From DAOMOD01 sp035444205 (GTDB lineage Bacteria; Pseudomonadota; Gammaproteobacteria; Xanthomonadales; BPKI01): 22,028 nt of DNA. Shown here in pieces: positions 15,684 to 22,028 of this stretch. The DNA is taken from positions 1 through 22,028 of the forward strand of contig DAOMOD010000050.1 of assembly GCA_035444205.1 (NCBI GenBank). The letters run 5' to 3'. How positions within the stretch are numbered: the first letter of the stretch is position 1; each line of letters opens with the position of its first letter. A program made the position numbers and the translations under genes. The notes beneath the pieces are model-generated. The model worked only from the letters and a program-made list of their open reading frames with translations, did no database searches and was not told where the DNA came from.

Positions 15684-16520
15684 TCAATCCTGATCCTGCC
15701 GCAAGGCCACCGTCTTTCGCGTTTGGGCCTCCCGGGGCTGCGCGACCTGCAAAGAGAATGCCGTGCAGGGGTCGCTGCGCGGCCGGCAGCCGGTGGTTGC
15801 GGTGACGAAACGCTCCAACGCAACGTAGAAACCTGCGGCGGTCAGCGCCGCGTTGCACCAGCCGGTGGTGATGCAGTAGTGCCCGCCGGCAGGGTTGGCA
15901 TGGTGCCGCGCATGACCGCGATGTGTCAGCACCAGCCGTCCCGCTTGCAGCCAGCGCACCCAGCGCGGTGGTCTCGGCATGTGCGCCCACTGGTGGATCT
16001 GGTTGGTCGGAAGCGCGAAACCGGCCGCCGCGGTCAGCAGTAGCGAAAGCGCCTGCGTATGCGAATGCTCCAGAGGCAGCCAGAGTGCGAACGCCAGAAA
16101 GGGCAGGCAGACGGCGGCGACGTCGCCGTTGAGGTCGAGGAAGCCGCGTCCGAGGATGTCGTGCGGATTGACGTGGTGGACGCGGAACGGGTGCAACAGG
16201 CGTCGTCCCAGCACCGGCATGTCGACCCGCCCCCAGGTGTCCGCCGCCCAGTGCAGCAGGCCGGAAAGAAAATCCGCCAACAGCCAGCCTACGAGCACCA
16301 AAGCAACCACGGCGGGTGACGGAATCGTGGTCTGTGCCACCAGTCGCGCGATGCCCAAACCCAGCAAAGCAAGCGCCGTGGCGATGAAGACCAGGGAAAA
16401 CCACTTCTGACTGTGCGTGGTGTGGTCGTTGTGCCGGAAATCCTCCGCGGCGGCTGCCGCAGCCGTGCAAACGGAAGGTAAACCGGTGCTGGATGGTTTT
16501 ACGTCGGCGTGCCTGTTCAT
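15684..16520 (-). CDS. CarF/Kua/PEDS1-type lipid desaturase (putative plasmanylethanolamine desaturase)
   Basis: The 278-residue membrane protein matches the Kua/TMEM189/CarF family, whose members introduce the vinyl-ether double bond that makes plasmalogens. Using ATG 16520, hydrophobic segments span about 41-62 and 69-88. The His-rich iron-binding pattern follows: ADFLSGLLHWAADTWG (His90, Asp94), FRVHHVNPHDI (His115, His116, His120), LNGD, NQIHQWAHM (His176, His180), then THRGHARHH (His200, 203, 206, 207) and GGHYCITTGWCN. All the blocks I recall for the family are present. An upstream ATG at 16589 is in frame and would add 23 residues, but overlaps the divergent VWA gene. No ether-lipid biosynthetic genes are visible nearby. 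The family is firm; the exact lipid substrate is inferred. Confidence 0.87.
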   Translation of the reverse strand: MNRHADVKPSSTGLPSVCTAAAAAAEDFRHNDHTTHSQKWFSLVFIATALALLGLGIARLVAQTTIPSPAVVALVLVGWLLADFLSGLLHWAADTWGRVDMPVLGRRLLHPFRVHHVNPHDILGRGFLDLNGDVAAVCLPFLAFALWLPLEHSHTQALSLLLTAAAGFALPTNQIHQWAHMPRPPRWVRWLQAGRLVLTHRGHARHHANPAGGHYCITTGWCNAALTAAGFYVALERFVTATTGCRPRSDPCTAFSLQVAQPREAQTRKTVALRQDQD

Positions 16521-16576
16521 GTCCGCACACGATTCGCAGACTGGTTCCGACCCATCCCGGACCACGGAGCCATCCC

Positions 16577-17782
16577 ATGAATCACCCATACCTGCACTCC
16601 CGGCTGCCAGCCGCCGTCTTCGCTATTGCAGCATTGCTCACCTGCGCCCTGCCGTCGAGTCCGACGTCCGCAGCCGCGCACGCAGATCCTCCCGGCGTCC
16701 AGGAGCGCCGCCTGCCGCCGTCCGAAACGCAGCGCCCGCGCATCCAGCTCGCCATTCTGCTCGACACCAGCAGCAGCATGGACGGCCTTATCGACCAGGC
16801 ACGCCAGCAGCTATGGTCGGCTGTCAACCAGTTCGCCCAGGCGCGCCGCGACGGCGTCAGTCCGATCCTCGAGGTGGCGGTCTACGAATACGGAAATTCG
16901 CGGCTGTCCGCCGAGCAGGGTTACACGCGGCAGGTGGTCGGACTGACCCGCGAACTCGACCAGGTCTCCGAAGCGCTGTTCTCGCTGACCACCAACGGTG
17001 GCCTGGAGTATTGCGGTTACGCCATCGCCGCGGCGGTCGAGCGGTTGCAATGGAGCCAATCGCAGGACGACGTGCGCGCCATCTTCATTGCCGGCAACGA
17101 GCCGTTCAGCCAGGGGCCGACGCCCTTTGCCGATGCGATCGCCGCGGCGAGGGCTCGTGGCATCGTCGTCAACACCATCCATGCCGGGAGCTATCAGGAA
17201 GGCATCAACGGTGGCTGGCAACAAGGCGCGATACTGGCCGGCGGCAACTACATGAGCATCGACCACAACCGTGCCGTGGTGCACGTGGAGGCACCGCAGG
17301 ATCGAGAGATCGCGCAGCTCAATGCGCAGCTCAATACGACCTACATTCCCTACGGCAACGAAGGCGCCAGCAGTGCGGCGCGTCAGATGGAGCAGGACAG
17401 CAGAACCGAAGAGGTCTCGGTCGGCCTGCTGGCGCAGCGCGCGGCGGCCAAATCCTCGGCGCTCTACGACAATGCGAAGTGGGACCTGGTGGACGCAGTC
17501 GAGGCCGAACCCGCGCAACTCGAAGCCCTTGCGCCCACGGCGCTGCCGGCACCGATGCAGGGCATGGACGCGAGCGAGCGTCGCGAGTACGTGCGCGCCA
17601 AGGCAGAGGAACGCGCCACCATCCAGTCACGGATCGCCGAGCTTGCGAAGGCACGCGAGGCTTACGTGGCGGCGCAACGGCGCGCCGATGCCGAAGCCGG
17701 TGGCGACACCCTGGAGGACGCGCTCACCGAAGCCGTTCGCAAGCAGGCGCAAGCCAAGCGTTTCGCATTCGACGTGAAGTGA
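16577..17782 (+). CDS. Exported von Willebrand factor A domain protein
   Basis: This 401-residue protein starts at ATG 16577. Residues 1-36 form a Sec signal peptide (PAAVFAIAALLTCALP, cleavage near AHA), so it is periplasmic or surface-exposed. A VWA domain follows, with MIDAS residues in LLDTSSSMDG (Asp63, Ser65, Ser67), TTNGGLEYCG, and AIFIAGNEPFSQG. The C-terminal third is charged and helical (about residues 330-395), probably a coiled coil, and is rich in Ala, Arg and Glu. VWA domains bind metal and mediate protein contacts; no partner such as a MoxR ATPase is present here. It diverges from the desaturase gene with only 56 bases between the starts. Function unknown. Confidence 0.85.
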   Translation: MNHPYLHSRLPAAVFAIAALLTCALPSSPTSAAAHADPPGVQERRLPPSETQRPRIQLAILLDTSSSMDGLIDQARQQLWSAVNQFAQARRDGVSPILEVAVYEYGNSRLSAEQGYTRQVVGLTRELDQVSEALFSLTTNGGLEYCGYAIAAAVERLQWSQSQDDVRAIFIAGNEPFSQGPTPFADAIAAARARGIVVNTIHAGSYQEGINGGWQQGAILAGGNYMSIDHNRAVVHVEAPQDREIAQLNAQLNTTYIPYGNEGASSAARQMEQDSRTEEVSVGLLAQRAAAKSSALYDNAKWDLVDAVEAEPAQLEALAPTALPAPMQGMDASERREYVRAKAEERATIQSRIAELAKAREAYVAAQRRADAEAGGDTLEDALTEAVRKQAQAKRFAFDVK

Positions 17783-17825
17783 CATTCACCACGGCGGGCC
17801 ACGGACCGGTCCCGCCCACAGGCAC

Positions 17826-17853
17826 ACTTCTCCCCGCCCTGGCGGGGAGAAGT
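17826..17853. repeat. Perfect 13-bp-arm palindrome downstream of the VWA gene
   Basis: ACTTCTCCCCGCC is followed by CT and then its exact reverse complement. It lies 43 bases after the VWA stop. It lacks a T-tract, so intrinsic termination is doubtful. It resembles an intergenic repeat and may protect the 3' end of the transcript. Confidence 0.75.
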
Positions 17854-17878
17854 CCTTGGCCGAAATGCCGGTGCTCAA

Positions 17879-17970
17879 GTGTCGTCATGCCCGCGAAAGC
17901 GGGCATCCAGCGTCTTTCCCCTTCCTCTTCGGCGCATCGAAATCGCTGGGCTCCAGCTCTCGCTGGAGCG
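17879..17970. repeat. Composite intergenic palindromic repeat
   Basis: The first palindrome (17887-17906) is ATGCCCGC-GAAA-GCGGGCAT within a GTCATGCCCGCGAAAGCGGG context. The second (17950-17969) is GCTCCAGC-TCTC-GCTGGAGC. Read as protein the first gives the HARESGHPA-type peptide typical of a very common repeat in proteobacterial genomes. It fills the gap before the end of allA on the minus strand. Confidence 0.75.
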
Positions 17971-17998
17971 ACGATGCCGGTGTTGCCGAGCGTCTCTG

Positions 17999-18496
17999 TT
18001 ACTGGCCGAACGCTTCAACGCAACATCGCTGCGCCAGCGCAACCTCATCGCAGTTCCTGCCCTCGCCGCCACGATCGATGACCAGAAAATCGCTTTCCCG
18101 GTCCAGCGCGACCAGCGGGTGGTGCCAGGCGCCACGGCGGTAGTTCACACCCTGGCCGTTCTGCGCAAGGAAGGCGAGCGGCTGTGTTTCAGGACTTTCG
18201 GCGACCACCACGATGAAGCGGGCGCCGGCCAGCGGCACGAAGGCCTGGCTGCCCAGCGGATGACGTTCCAGCATGGCGATCTCGAAGGGCATCTCGCGCG
18301 GCGAGGCGCGGAACAGGCTCAGCACGGGATGGCCGCCGTCGCTGCCGGTGTCGATGCGGGCCAGGTCATGAAAACGCCTGGCAGTGCCGTCGTTGACCTC
18401 GAACACCCGTCGCGCCGCGGCAGGCTCGATGACCTCGCCGAACGGCGCGAAGACCTCCGCGCTCAACGGGCGCAGCGGCAATACGATCGGACTCAC
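17999..18496 (-). CDS. allA: Ureidoglycolate lyase
   Basis: The enzyme splits ureidoglycolate into glyoxylate and urea, the last step of this pathway. The 165-residue product shows LSAEVFAPFGEVIE near the N-terminus, SLFRASPREMPFEIAMLERHP in the middle, and the highly conserved QNGQGVNYRRGAWHHPL (residues 112-128) of the family. The start is GTG 18496, which overlaps the allantoicase stop in a GTGA tetranucleotide and gives the usual length; the frame itself is open further upstream, where it is a shadow. Translational coupling to allantoicase fits their consecutive reactions. Confidence 0.93.
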   Translation of the reverse strand: MSPIVLPLRPLSAEVFAPFGEVIEPAAARRVFEVNDGTARRFHDLARIDTGSDGGHPVLSLFRASPREMPFEIAMLERHPLGSQAFVPLAGARFIVVVAESPETQPLAFLAQNGQGVNYRRGAWHHPLVALDRESDFLVIDRGGEGRNCDEVALAQRCCVEAFGQ

Positions 18497-19503
18497 GCGG
18501 GACGTCCGCGCAGGCGCAGGCGCGAGATGCCGCCGTCCGGGTGGATGCTCAGGCGCACATGGCTGATCGGTCCATGCGGCAGGATCTCGTCGTGGAAGTG
18601 GTGCTGCGCATTGGCACCGAGCTTCTGCGCCGGCAGCAGGTCGGGCCAGAACATCGATTGTGCGATCAGCGACTCGCGGGTGGCATGCGGCGCCATGGCC
18701 GCCTGGATCGAGCAGGCGTCGGGGTAGTTGCCGCGGAAATGCGCGGTGTCGACTTCGATGGACTGGAGGGTGCCGGGTCGAGCCAGAGCCAGGATGCACC
18801 AGTCGTTGCCCGGTTCGCGGCGGCGCCTTGTTTCCCAGCCGTCGCCCATGTTGAGGCCGCGCCCCGGCAGCAGCAGGTTGGCGGCCAGGCCGAAATGCTG
18901 GTCGTTGGCGGCGACCACGGTGCCGCCCTGCAGGGCGGCCGCCAGATCGATCAGGCCGTTGGCGTCGGCGGCCGATGCGTCGAAGCGCGGTGTGCCGTAC
19001 ACGCGCAGGCGTGCAAGTCCGCCATCGGGGATCAGATGGACGCGCACATGGCTGATCTCGGCGGCCCCGTCGATGGCGAGGTAGTGGTGACGGTCGCCAG
19101 CCAGGGCTACAGCCGGCAGCAACGGAAACCAGGTGGTGTCCGCGTCCGGATCGCCGGCATCCAGCGTGCAGGCGTCCAGCGACACCGCGGGAGGGAAGTT
19201 GCCGGTGAAGTGGCTGGTATCGAGATCGACGCCGTGGATGCGTCCGGGCCGTGCCAGGCGCACCACGCACCAATCATGGCCCGGCCCACGCCGGCGCCGG
19301 CTTTCCCAGCCATCCATCCACTTGCCGTGGGCGTCGTACTTGTCGGGCACGAACACCGCCGGCGCAGGATCGAGCATGCGTTCCTTGGCCGCGAAGAACT
19401 CGTCGCTGGCGGCGAGCGCGGTGGCGCCAAGGCGGGCGTCGGCCAGATTGACATGGCGACGGGTGAACTCGGGCGCGTCGGGGTCTAACAGGGGCGTTGC
19501 CAT
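18493..19503 (-). CDS. alc: Allantoicase
   Basis: Allantoicase hydrolyses allantoate to ureidoglycolate and urea. The 336-residue protein has the expected two tandem allantoicase domains. The internal duplication is obvious: GWESRRRRGPGHDWCVVRLA (66-85) followed by VDLDTSHFTGNFP (92-104), and GWETRRRREPGNDWCILALA (222-241) followed by VDTAHFRGNYP (251-261). Both halves end in SHVRVHLIPDGGLARLRVYG-type strands. ATG 19503 lies 22 bases after the stop of the OHCU decarboxylase gene. The 3' end overlaps allA by 4 bases, consistent with an operon. Confidence 0.96.
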   Translation of the reverse strand: MATPLLDPDAPEFTRRHVNLADARLGATALAASDEFFAAKERMLDPAPAVFVPDKYDAHGKWMDGWESRRRRGPGHDWCVVRLARPGRIHGVDLDTSHFTGNFPPAVSLDACTLDAGDPDADTTWFPLLPAVALAGDRHHYLAIDGAAEISHVRVHLIPDGGLARLRVYGTPRFDASAADANGLIDLAAALQGGTVVAANDQHFGLAANLLLPGRGLNMGDGWETRRRREPGNDWCILALARPGTLQSIEVDTAHFRGNYPDACSIQAAMAPHATRESLIAQSMFWPDLLPAQKLGANAQHHFHDEILPHGPISHVRLSIHPDGGISRLRLRGRPA

Positions 19504-19525
19504 GCAGCGGGGTCCGTGACGGAAT

Positions 19526-20032
19526 TCAGGGCACCATCATATCGGTCAGGCGCAGCCAGGCGATGCGTTCGATCTGGTGCAGGGCCTCGGCGAACTCGGT
19601 TTCGGGGCGGTTGCCGAGCCGCGCTGCAAGTGCGTCGAGGATGCTCTGCCGCGTGTGGCCACGCACGGCGAGAATGAAGGGGAAGCCGAATCGGTCCTGG
19701 TAGGCGTCGTTCAGCTCGGTGAGGCGGGCGAACTCTTCCGGCGTGCAGCGATCGAGTCCGGCGCCGTGCTGTTCGGCGCGGGAAGCCGCGGTGAGGTCGG
19801 CGGCGACGGCGGCCTTGCCGGAGAGCTGCGGGTGGGCGCGGATCAGGGCGAGCTGCCGATCCGCTTCCGCCGCCGCCACCGTGTCGCACATGGCGCGGTG
19901 CAGCGCCTGCATGCTGGCGAAGGGGCGCTTCGCCCAGCAGCGCTGCGGCACCCAGGGGGAATGCTCGAAGATGTGCGCGAGGGCGGCGGTGAAGTCGCCT
20001 TGCGTCATGGAATTCAGTTGGTCGAGCGTCAT
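19526..20032 (-). CDS. uraD: OHCU decarboxylase
   Basis: The enzyme decarboxylates 2-oxo-4-hydroxy-4-carboxy-5-ureidoimidazoline to S-allantoin. The 168-residue product has the catalytic His67 in RAHPQLSGK, Glu87 in SRAEQHGAGL, FGFPFILAVRG (residues 115-125) and Arg161 near the end, all in the positions known for this family. Start ATG 20032 gives standard length; an in-frame ATG at 20008 is the alternative and neither has a strong ribosome-binding site. It lies between PuuE upstream, across a REP cluster, and allantoicase downstream. Confidence 0.95.
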   Translation of the reverse strand: MTLDQLNSMTQGDFTAALAHIFEHSPWVPQRCWAKRPFASMQALHRAMCDTVAAAEADRQLALIRAHPQLSGKAAVAADLTAASRAEQHGAGLDRCTPEEFARLTELNDAYQDRFGFPFILAVRGHTRQSILDALAARLGNRPETEFAEALHQIERIAWLRLTDMMVP

Positions 20033-20080
20033 GCGCCCAGTGTTGCCGCAGTCCGGCGCGATTGCCAGCAGCGGCTCACT

Positions 20081-20333
20081 GCTGGGGCGGCTTCAGCCGT
20101 GACCGTCCGTTCGCTTCGTGGCAATGCCCGTGTCGGNNNNNNNNNNNNNNNNNNNNNCGCACTGCCGTAGGAGCGGCTTCAGCCGCGACCGTACCGTCGC
20201 GGCGATGCCGCGCCATGGTCGCCCACAAGGTGGGCTCCTGCAGGAGCAGCACGTGCTGTAGGAGCGCACCCTGTGCGCGACCGTCCCTTCGCTCCGAAGC
20301 AGCGCTCATGTCGCGCACGAGGTGCGCTCCTAC
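20081..20333. repeat. Cluster of REP-like palindromes (about five copies) around an assembly gap
   Basis: Clear copies lie at 20167-20189 (+, stem CGGCT/AGCCG), 20218-20241 (-, CCCAC/GTGGG), 20258-20281 (+, CGCAC/GTGCG) and 20310-20333 (-, CGCAC/GTGCG). A decayed copy lies at about 20081-20103. Orientations of the clear copies alternate. The cluster fills the 335-base gap between puuE and uraD, and the N-run 20137-20157 falls inside it. Confidence 0.85.
20137..20157. other. Assembly gap (21 N)
   Basis: A run of N inside the REP cluster. Its length is probably nominal, and more repeat copies may be missing. Confidence 0.95.
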
Positions 20334-20367
20334 GGGTGGATCGCAGGTACGTGCTGGCGCGCACGCC

Positions 20368-21294
20368 TCAGGCAGGCGCCGGAAAGCACGCCTTCCAATG
20401 CCGGGCGATGTCGATGCGACGGCAGATCCAGACACGCTCGTGGCGCGCCACGTGATCGAGGAAGCGTTGCAGCGCGATGAACCGGCCGGGCCGCCCAAGC
20501 AGGCGGCCGTGCATACCGACCGACAACATCCTCGGAGCCTCGGCCCCTTCGGCGTAGAGCACGTCGAAGCTGTCGCGCAGATACTCGAAGAACTGCGTGG
20601 CGCAGTTGAAACCCTGCGCGGTGGCGAAGCGCATGTCGTTGGCATCCAGCGTGTAGGGCACCACCAGGTGCGGCACGCTGCGGCCGTCGCTGCAAGTGAC
20701 ACGGGTCCAGAACGGCAGTTCGTCGCCGTAGTAATCGGCGTCGTACTCGAAGCCGCCGTGCTCGACCAGCAGGCGCCGCGTGTTGGGGCTGTCGCGGCCG
20801 GTGTACCAACCCAGCGGCGCGCTGCCGGTGAGCGCCGTGTGGATCTCGACGGCGCGCCGCAGGTGTTCGCGCTCCTCGTCCGCAGGTACGTTCTGGTAGT
20901 GGATCCAGCGCCAGCCATGCGAGGCGATCTCGTGACCCAGCTCGATGCAGGCTGCGGTCAATTCGGGACAGCGCTCGAGCGCCATGGCGACGCCGAACAC
21001 GGTAAGCGGCAGGCCGCGCCGCTCGAACTCGCGCAGGATGCGCCAGGTGCCGACCCGGCTGCCGTACTCGTACACCGACTCCATGCTCAGATGGCGGTCC
21101 GGGTAGCTCGCCGCGCCGACGATCTCGGACAGGAACTGCTCGCTGCCGGCGTCGCCGTGCAGCACGCAGCTCTCGCCACCCTCCTCGACGTTCAGCACGA
21201 ATTGCAGCGCAATGCGCGCCTCGCCCGGCCACTGCGGATGTGGCGGAAAGCGGCCGTAGCCACACAGGTCGCGGGGGTAGCTGTCGGAACTCAT
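20368..21294 (-). CDS. puuE: Metal-independent-type allantoinase PuuE
   Basis: PuuE, a polysaccharide-deacetylase-fold protein, hydrolyses allantoin to allantoate. The 308-residue product begins at ATG 21294 with MSSDSYPRDLCGYGRFPP; the frame is open upstream but this start matches the family. Diagnostic blocks are ARIALQFVLNVEEGGE, LHGDAGSEQFLSEI, MESVYEYGSRVGTWRILREF, GHEIASHGWRWIHYQ, GWYTGRDSPNTRRLL and YDADYYGDELPFW. The related chitin-deacetylase-like enzymes are the alternative, but the context of uraD, alc and allA fixes the role. It is probably the first gene of a minus-strand unit interrupted by the REP cluster. Confidence 0.95.
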   Translation of the reverse strand: MSSDSYPRDLCGYGRFPPHPQWPGEARIALQFVLNVEEGGESCVLHGDAGSEQFLSEIVGAASYPDRHLSMESVYEYGSRVGTWRILREFERRGLPLTVFGVAMALERCPELTAACIELGHEIASHGWRWIHYQNVPADEEREHLRRAVEIHTALTGSAPLGWYTGRDSPNTRRLLVEHGGFEYDADYYGDELPFWTRVTCSDGRSVPHLVVPYTLDANDMRFATAQGFNCATQFFEYLRDSFDVLYAEGAEAPRMLSVGMHGRLLGRPGRFIALQRFLDHVARHERVWICRRIDIARHWKACFPAPA

Positions 21295-21426
21295 GGCGGC
21301 ATCCTGCACCGGAAGGACCCTGCGCCGCCAGCACGGCACACCAGCGGCAAACGGCAAGCGGGCATAATGCGCGGCCACATCCGGGCGCCGCGTGGCGCAG
21401 CGTACCGCCAGTCATCGGGCCAAGGC

Positions 21427-22028
21427 ATGACCTCGATCCTCGTCATCAAGCTCGGCGCGCTGGGCGACATCCTGCTTGCCGAGGGTGCGCTGCGTGATAT
21501 CCGCGCGGCACACCGGGACGCACATATCGCCGTACTGACGCGGCGGGCATTCCTGCCGCTACTGTCGCGCTGTCCTTGGGTAGACGCGGTGGTGGCGGAC
21601 GACAACGCTCCACGCTGGCGCCTGGACCGCATGTGGGCGCTGCGCAGGCGGCTGCGCGCCGGAGGTTTCGAACGCATCTATGACCTGCAGAACTCGCGGC
21701 GCAGCCGCTTCTACCGGCGCCGGCTGCTGAGCGGCATTCCGGCATCGGCGGCGGACGGGGACTGCGCCCTGCCCCACCNNNNNNNNNNNNNNNNNGGAGC
21801 GCCACGGCGGCCAGTTGCGCGACGCCGGCCTTGCGGTGCACCACGCGGAGCACCCTTGTCCCGACTGGATGCGAGCCGATGTCGACGAGCTGCTCGCGGA
21901 GGCCGGCGTCGATGCGCCGTTCACGGTGCTGCTGCCCGGCGCATCGAAGCGGCATGCGGGCAAGCGCTGGCCGCACTACGCGGAACTCTCCGAGCGCCTG
22001 GCCGACGCAGGCCACAGCGTGGTCACGG
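21427..22028 (+). CDS. Glycosyltransferase family 9 (heptosyltransferase-like), partial
   Basis: The gene opens at ATG 21427 and runs past the window end, interrupted by 17 N. The N-terminal ILVIKLGALGDILLAEGAL is the family-9 signature loop, followed by HIAVLTRRAFLPLL and a YDLQNSRRSRFY segment. After the gap the coding frame resumes as RHGGQLRDAGLAVHHAEHP and reaches VLLPGASKRHAGKRWPHYAEL, the nucleotide-sugar binding region. Such enzymes transfer heptose or related sugars to the lipopolysaccharide core at the inner membrane. The frame after the N-run is offset by one base from that before, so the gap length is not exact. Divergent from puuE by 132 bases. Confidence 0.88.
   Translation, partial: MTSILVIKLGALGDILLAEGALRDIRAAHRDAHIAVLTRRAFLPLLSRCPWVDAVVADDNAPRWRLDRMWALRRRLRAGGFERIYDLQNSRRSRFYRRRLLSGIPASAADGDCALPHXXXXXXGAPRRPVARRRPCGAPRGAPLSRLDASRCRRAARGGRRRCAVHGAAARRIEAACGQALAALRGTLRAPGRRRPQRGH
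21779..21795. other. Assembly gap (17 N) inside the glycosyltransferase gene
   Basis: A run of N between two parts of one coding sequence whose frames do not agree across it, showing that the N count is not the true distance. Confidence 0.95.

Noticed and set aside
17826..17853. Intrinsic terminator for the VWA gene
   Set aside because: The stem is perfect but no T-run follows on either strand, so I list it only as a palindromic repeat.
21363..21368. CATAAT as a -10 box for the glycosyltransferase gene
   Set aside because: No acceptable -35 element lies 16-18 bases upstream, so support is too weak for a promoter call.

Overview
The window is GC-rich chromosomal DNA, most likely from a gammaproteobacterium of the Lysobacterales (Xanthomonadales). 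This placement is inferred from the ftsY–AsmA-like–mutY–yggX order, a DUF6491-type lipoprotein, the C-terminal IFADGFES tail of a cupredoxin and the style of the intergenic palindromes. It is not proven by a marker gene. The sequence is a draft: three N-runs (10465-10493, 20137-20157, 21779-21795) interrupt it, two of them inside repeats.

Layout. Positions 1-2564 (+) hold the 3' end of ftsY, an AsmA-like membrane-anchored protein, mutY and yggX, tightly packed with overlaps. Next come a small lipoprotein gene on the minus strand and a tRNA-Phe(GAA) with a good sigma70-type promoter. From 3418 to 12144 the minus strand carries, in transcription order, xdhA (frameshifted as given), xdhB, xdhC, an APC-family permease and a Tat-exported PhoX-type phosphatase. 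Divergent from xdhA, the plus strand carries adenine deaminase, 5-hydroxyisourate hydrolase and the membrane urate hydroxylase PuuD (12255-14975). Then follow a small exported cupredoxin (+), a CarF/PEDS1-type lipid desaturase (-) and an exported VWA-domain protein (+). From 17999 to 21294 the minus strand carries allantoinase PuuE, OHCU decarboxylase, allantoicase and ureidoglycolate lyase. The window ends in a family-9 glycosyltransferase (+), incomplete.

How the genes work together. The central block encodes an apparently complete purine catabolic route: adenine to hypoxanthine (adenine deaminase), to xanthine and urate (XdhAB, with XdhC inserting the molybdenum cofactor), to 5-hydroxyisourate (PuuD, with a C-terminal cytochrome c domain), to OHCU (HIU hydrolase), to allantoin (OHCU decarboxylase), to allantoate (PuuE), to ureidoglycolate (allantoicase), to glyoxylate and urea (ureidoglycolate lyase). 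No guanine deaminase, recognised purine transporter, urease or pathway regulator is visible here.

Repeats. Intergenic spaces carry several palindromic families: REP-like elements with fixed flanks and changing stems, two related tandem arrays of 51-bp and 39-bp units, a long inverted repeat between xdhA and xdhB, a composite repeat near 17.9 kb, and two copies of a short dispersed motif. I did not find a convincing new defence or mobile system. The most interesting items are the CarF-like desaturase, the tailed cupredoxin, the covarying REP family and the repeat-invaded, frameshifted xdhA/xdhB junction.
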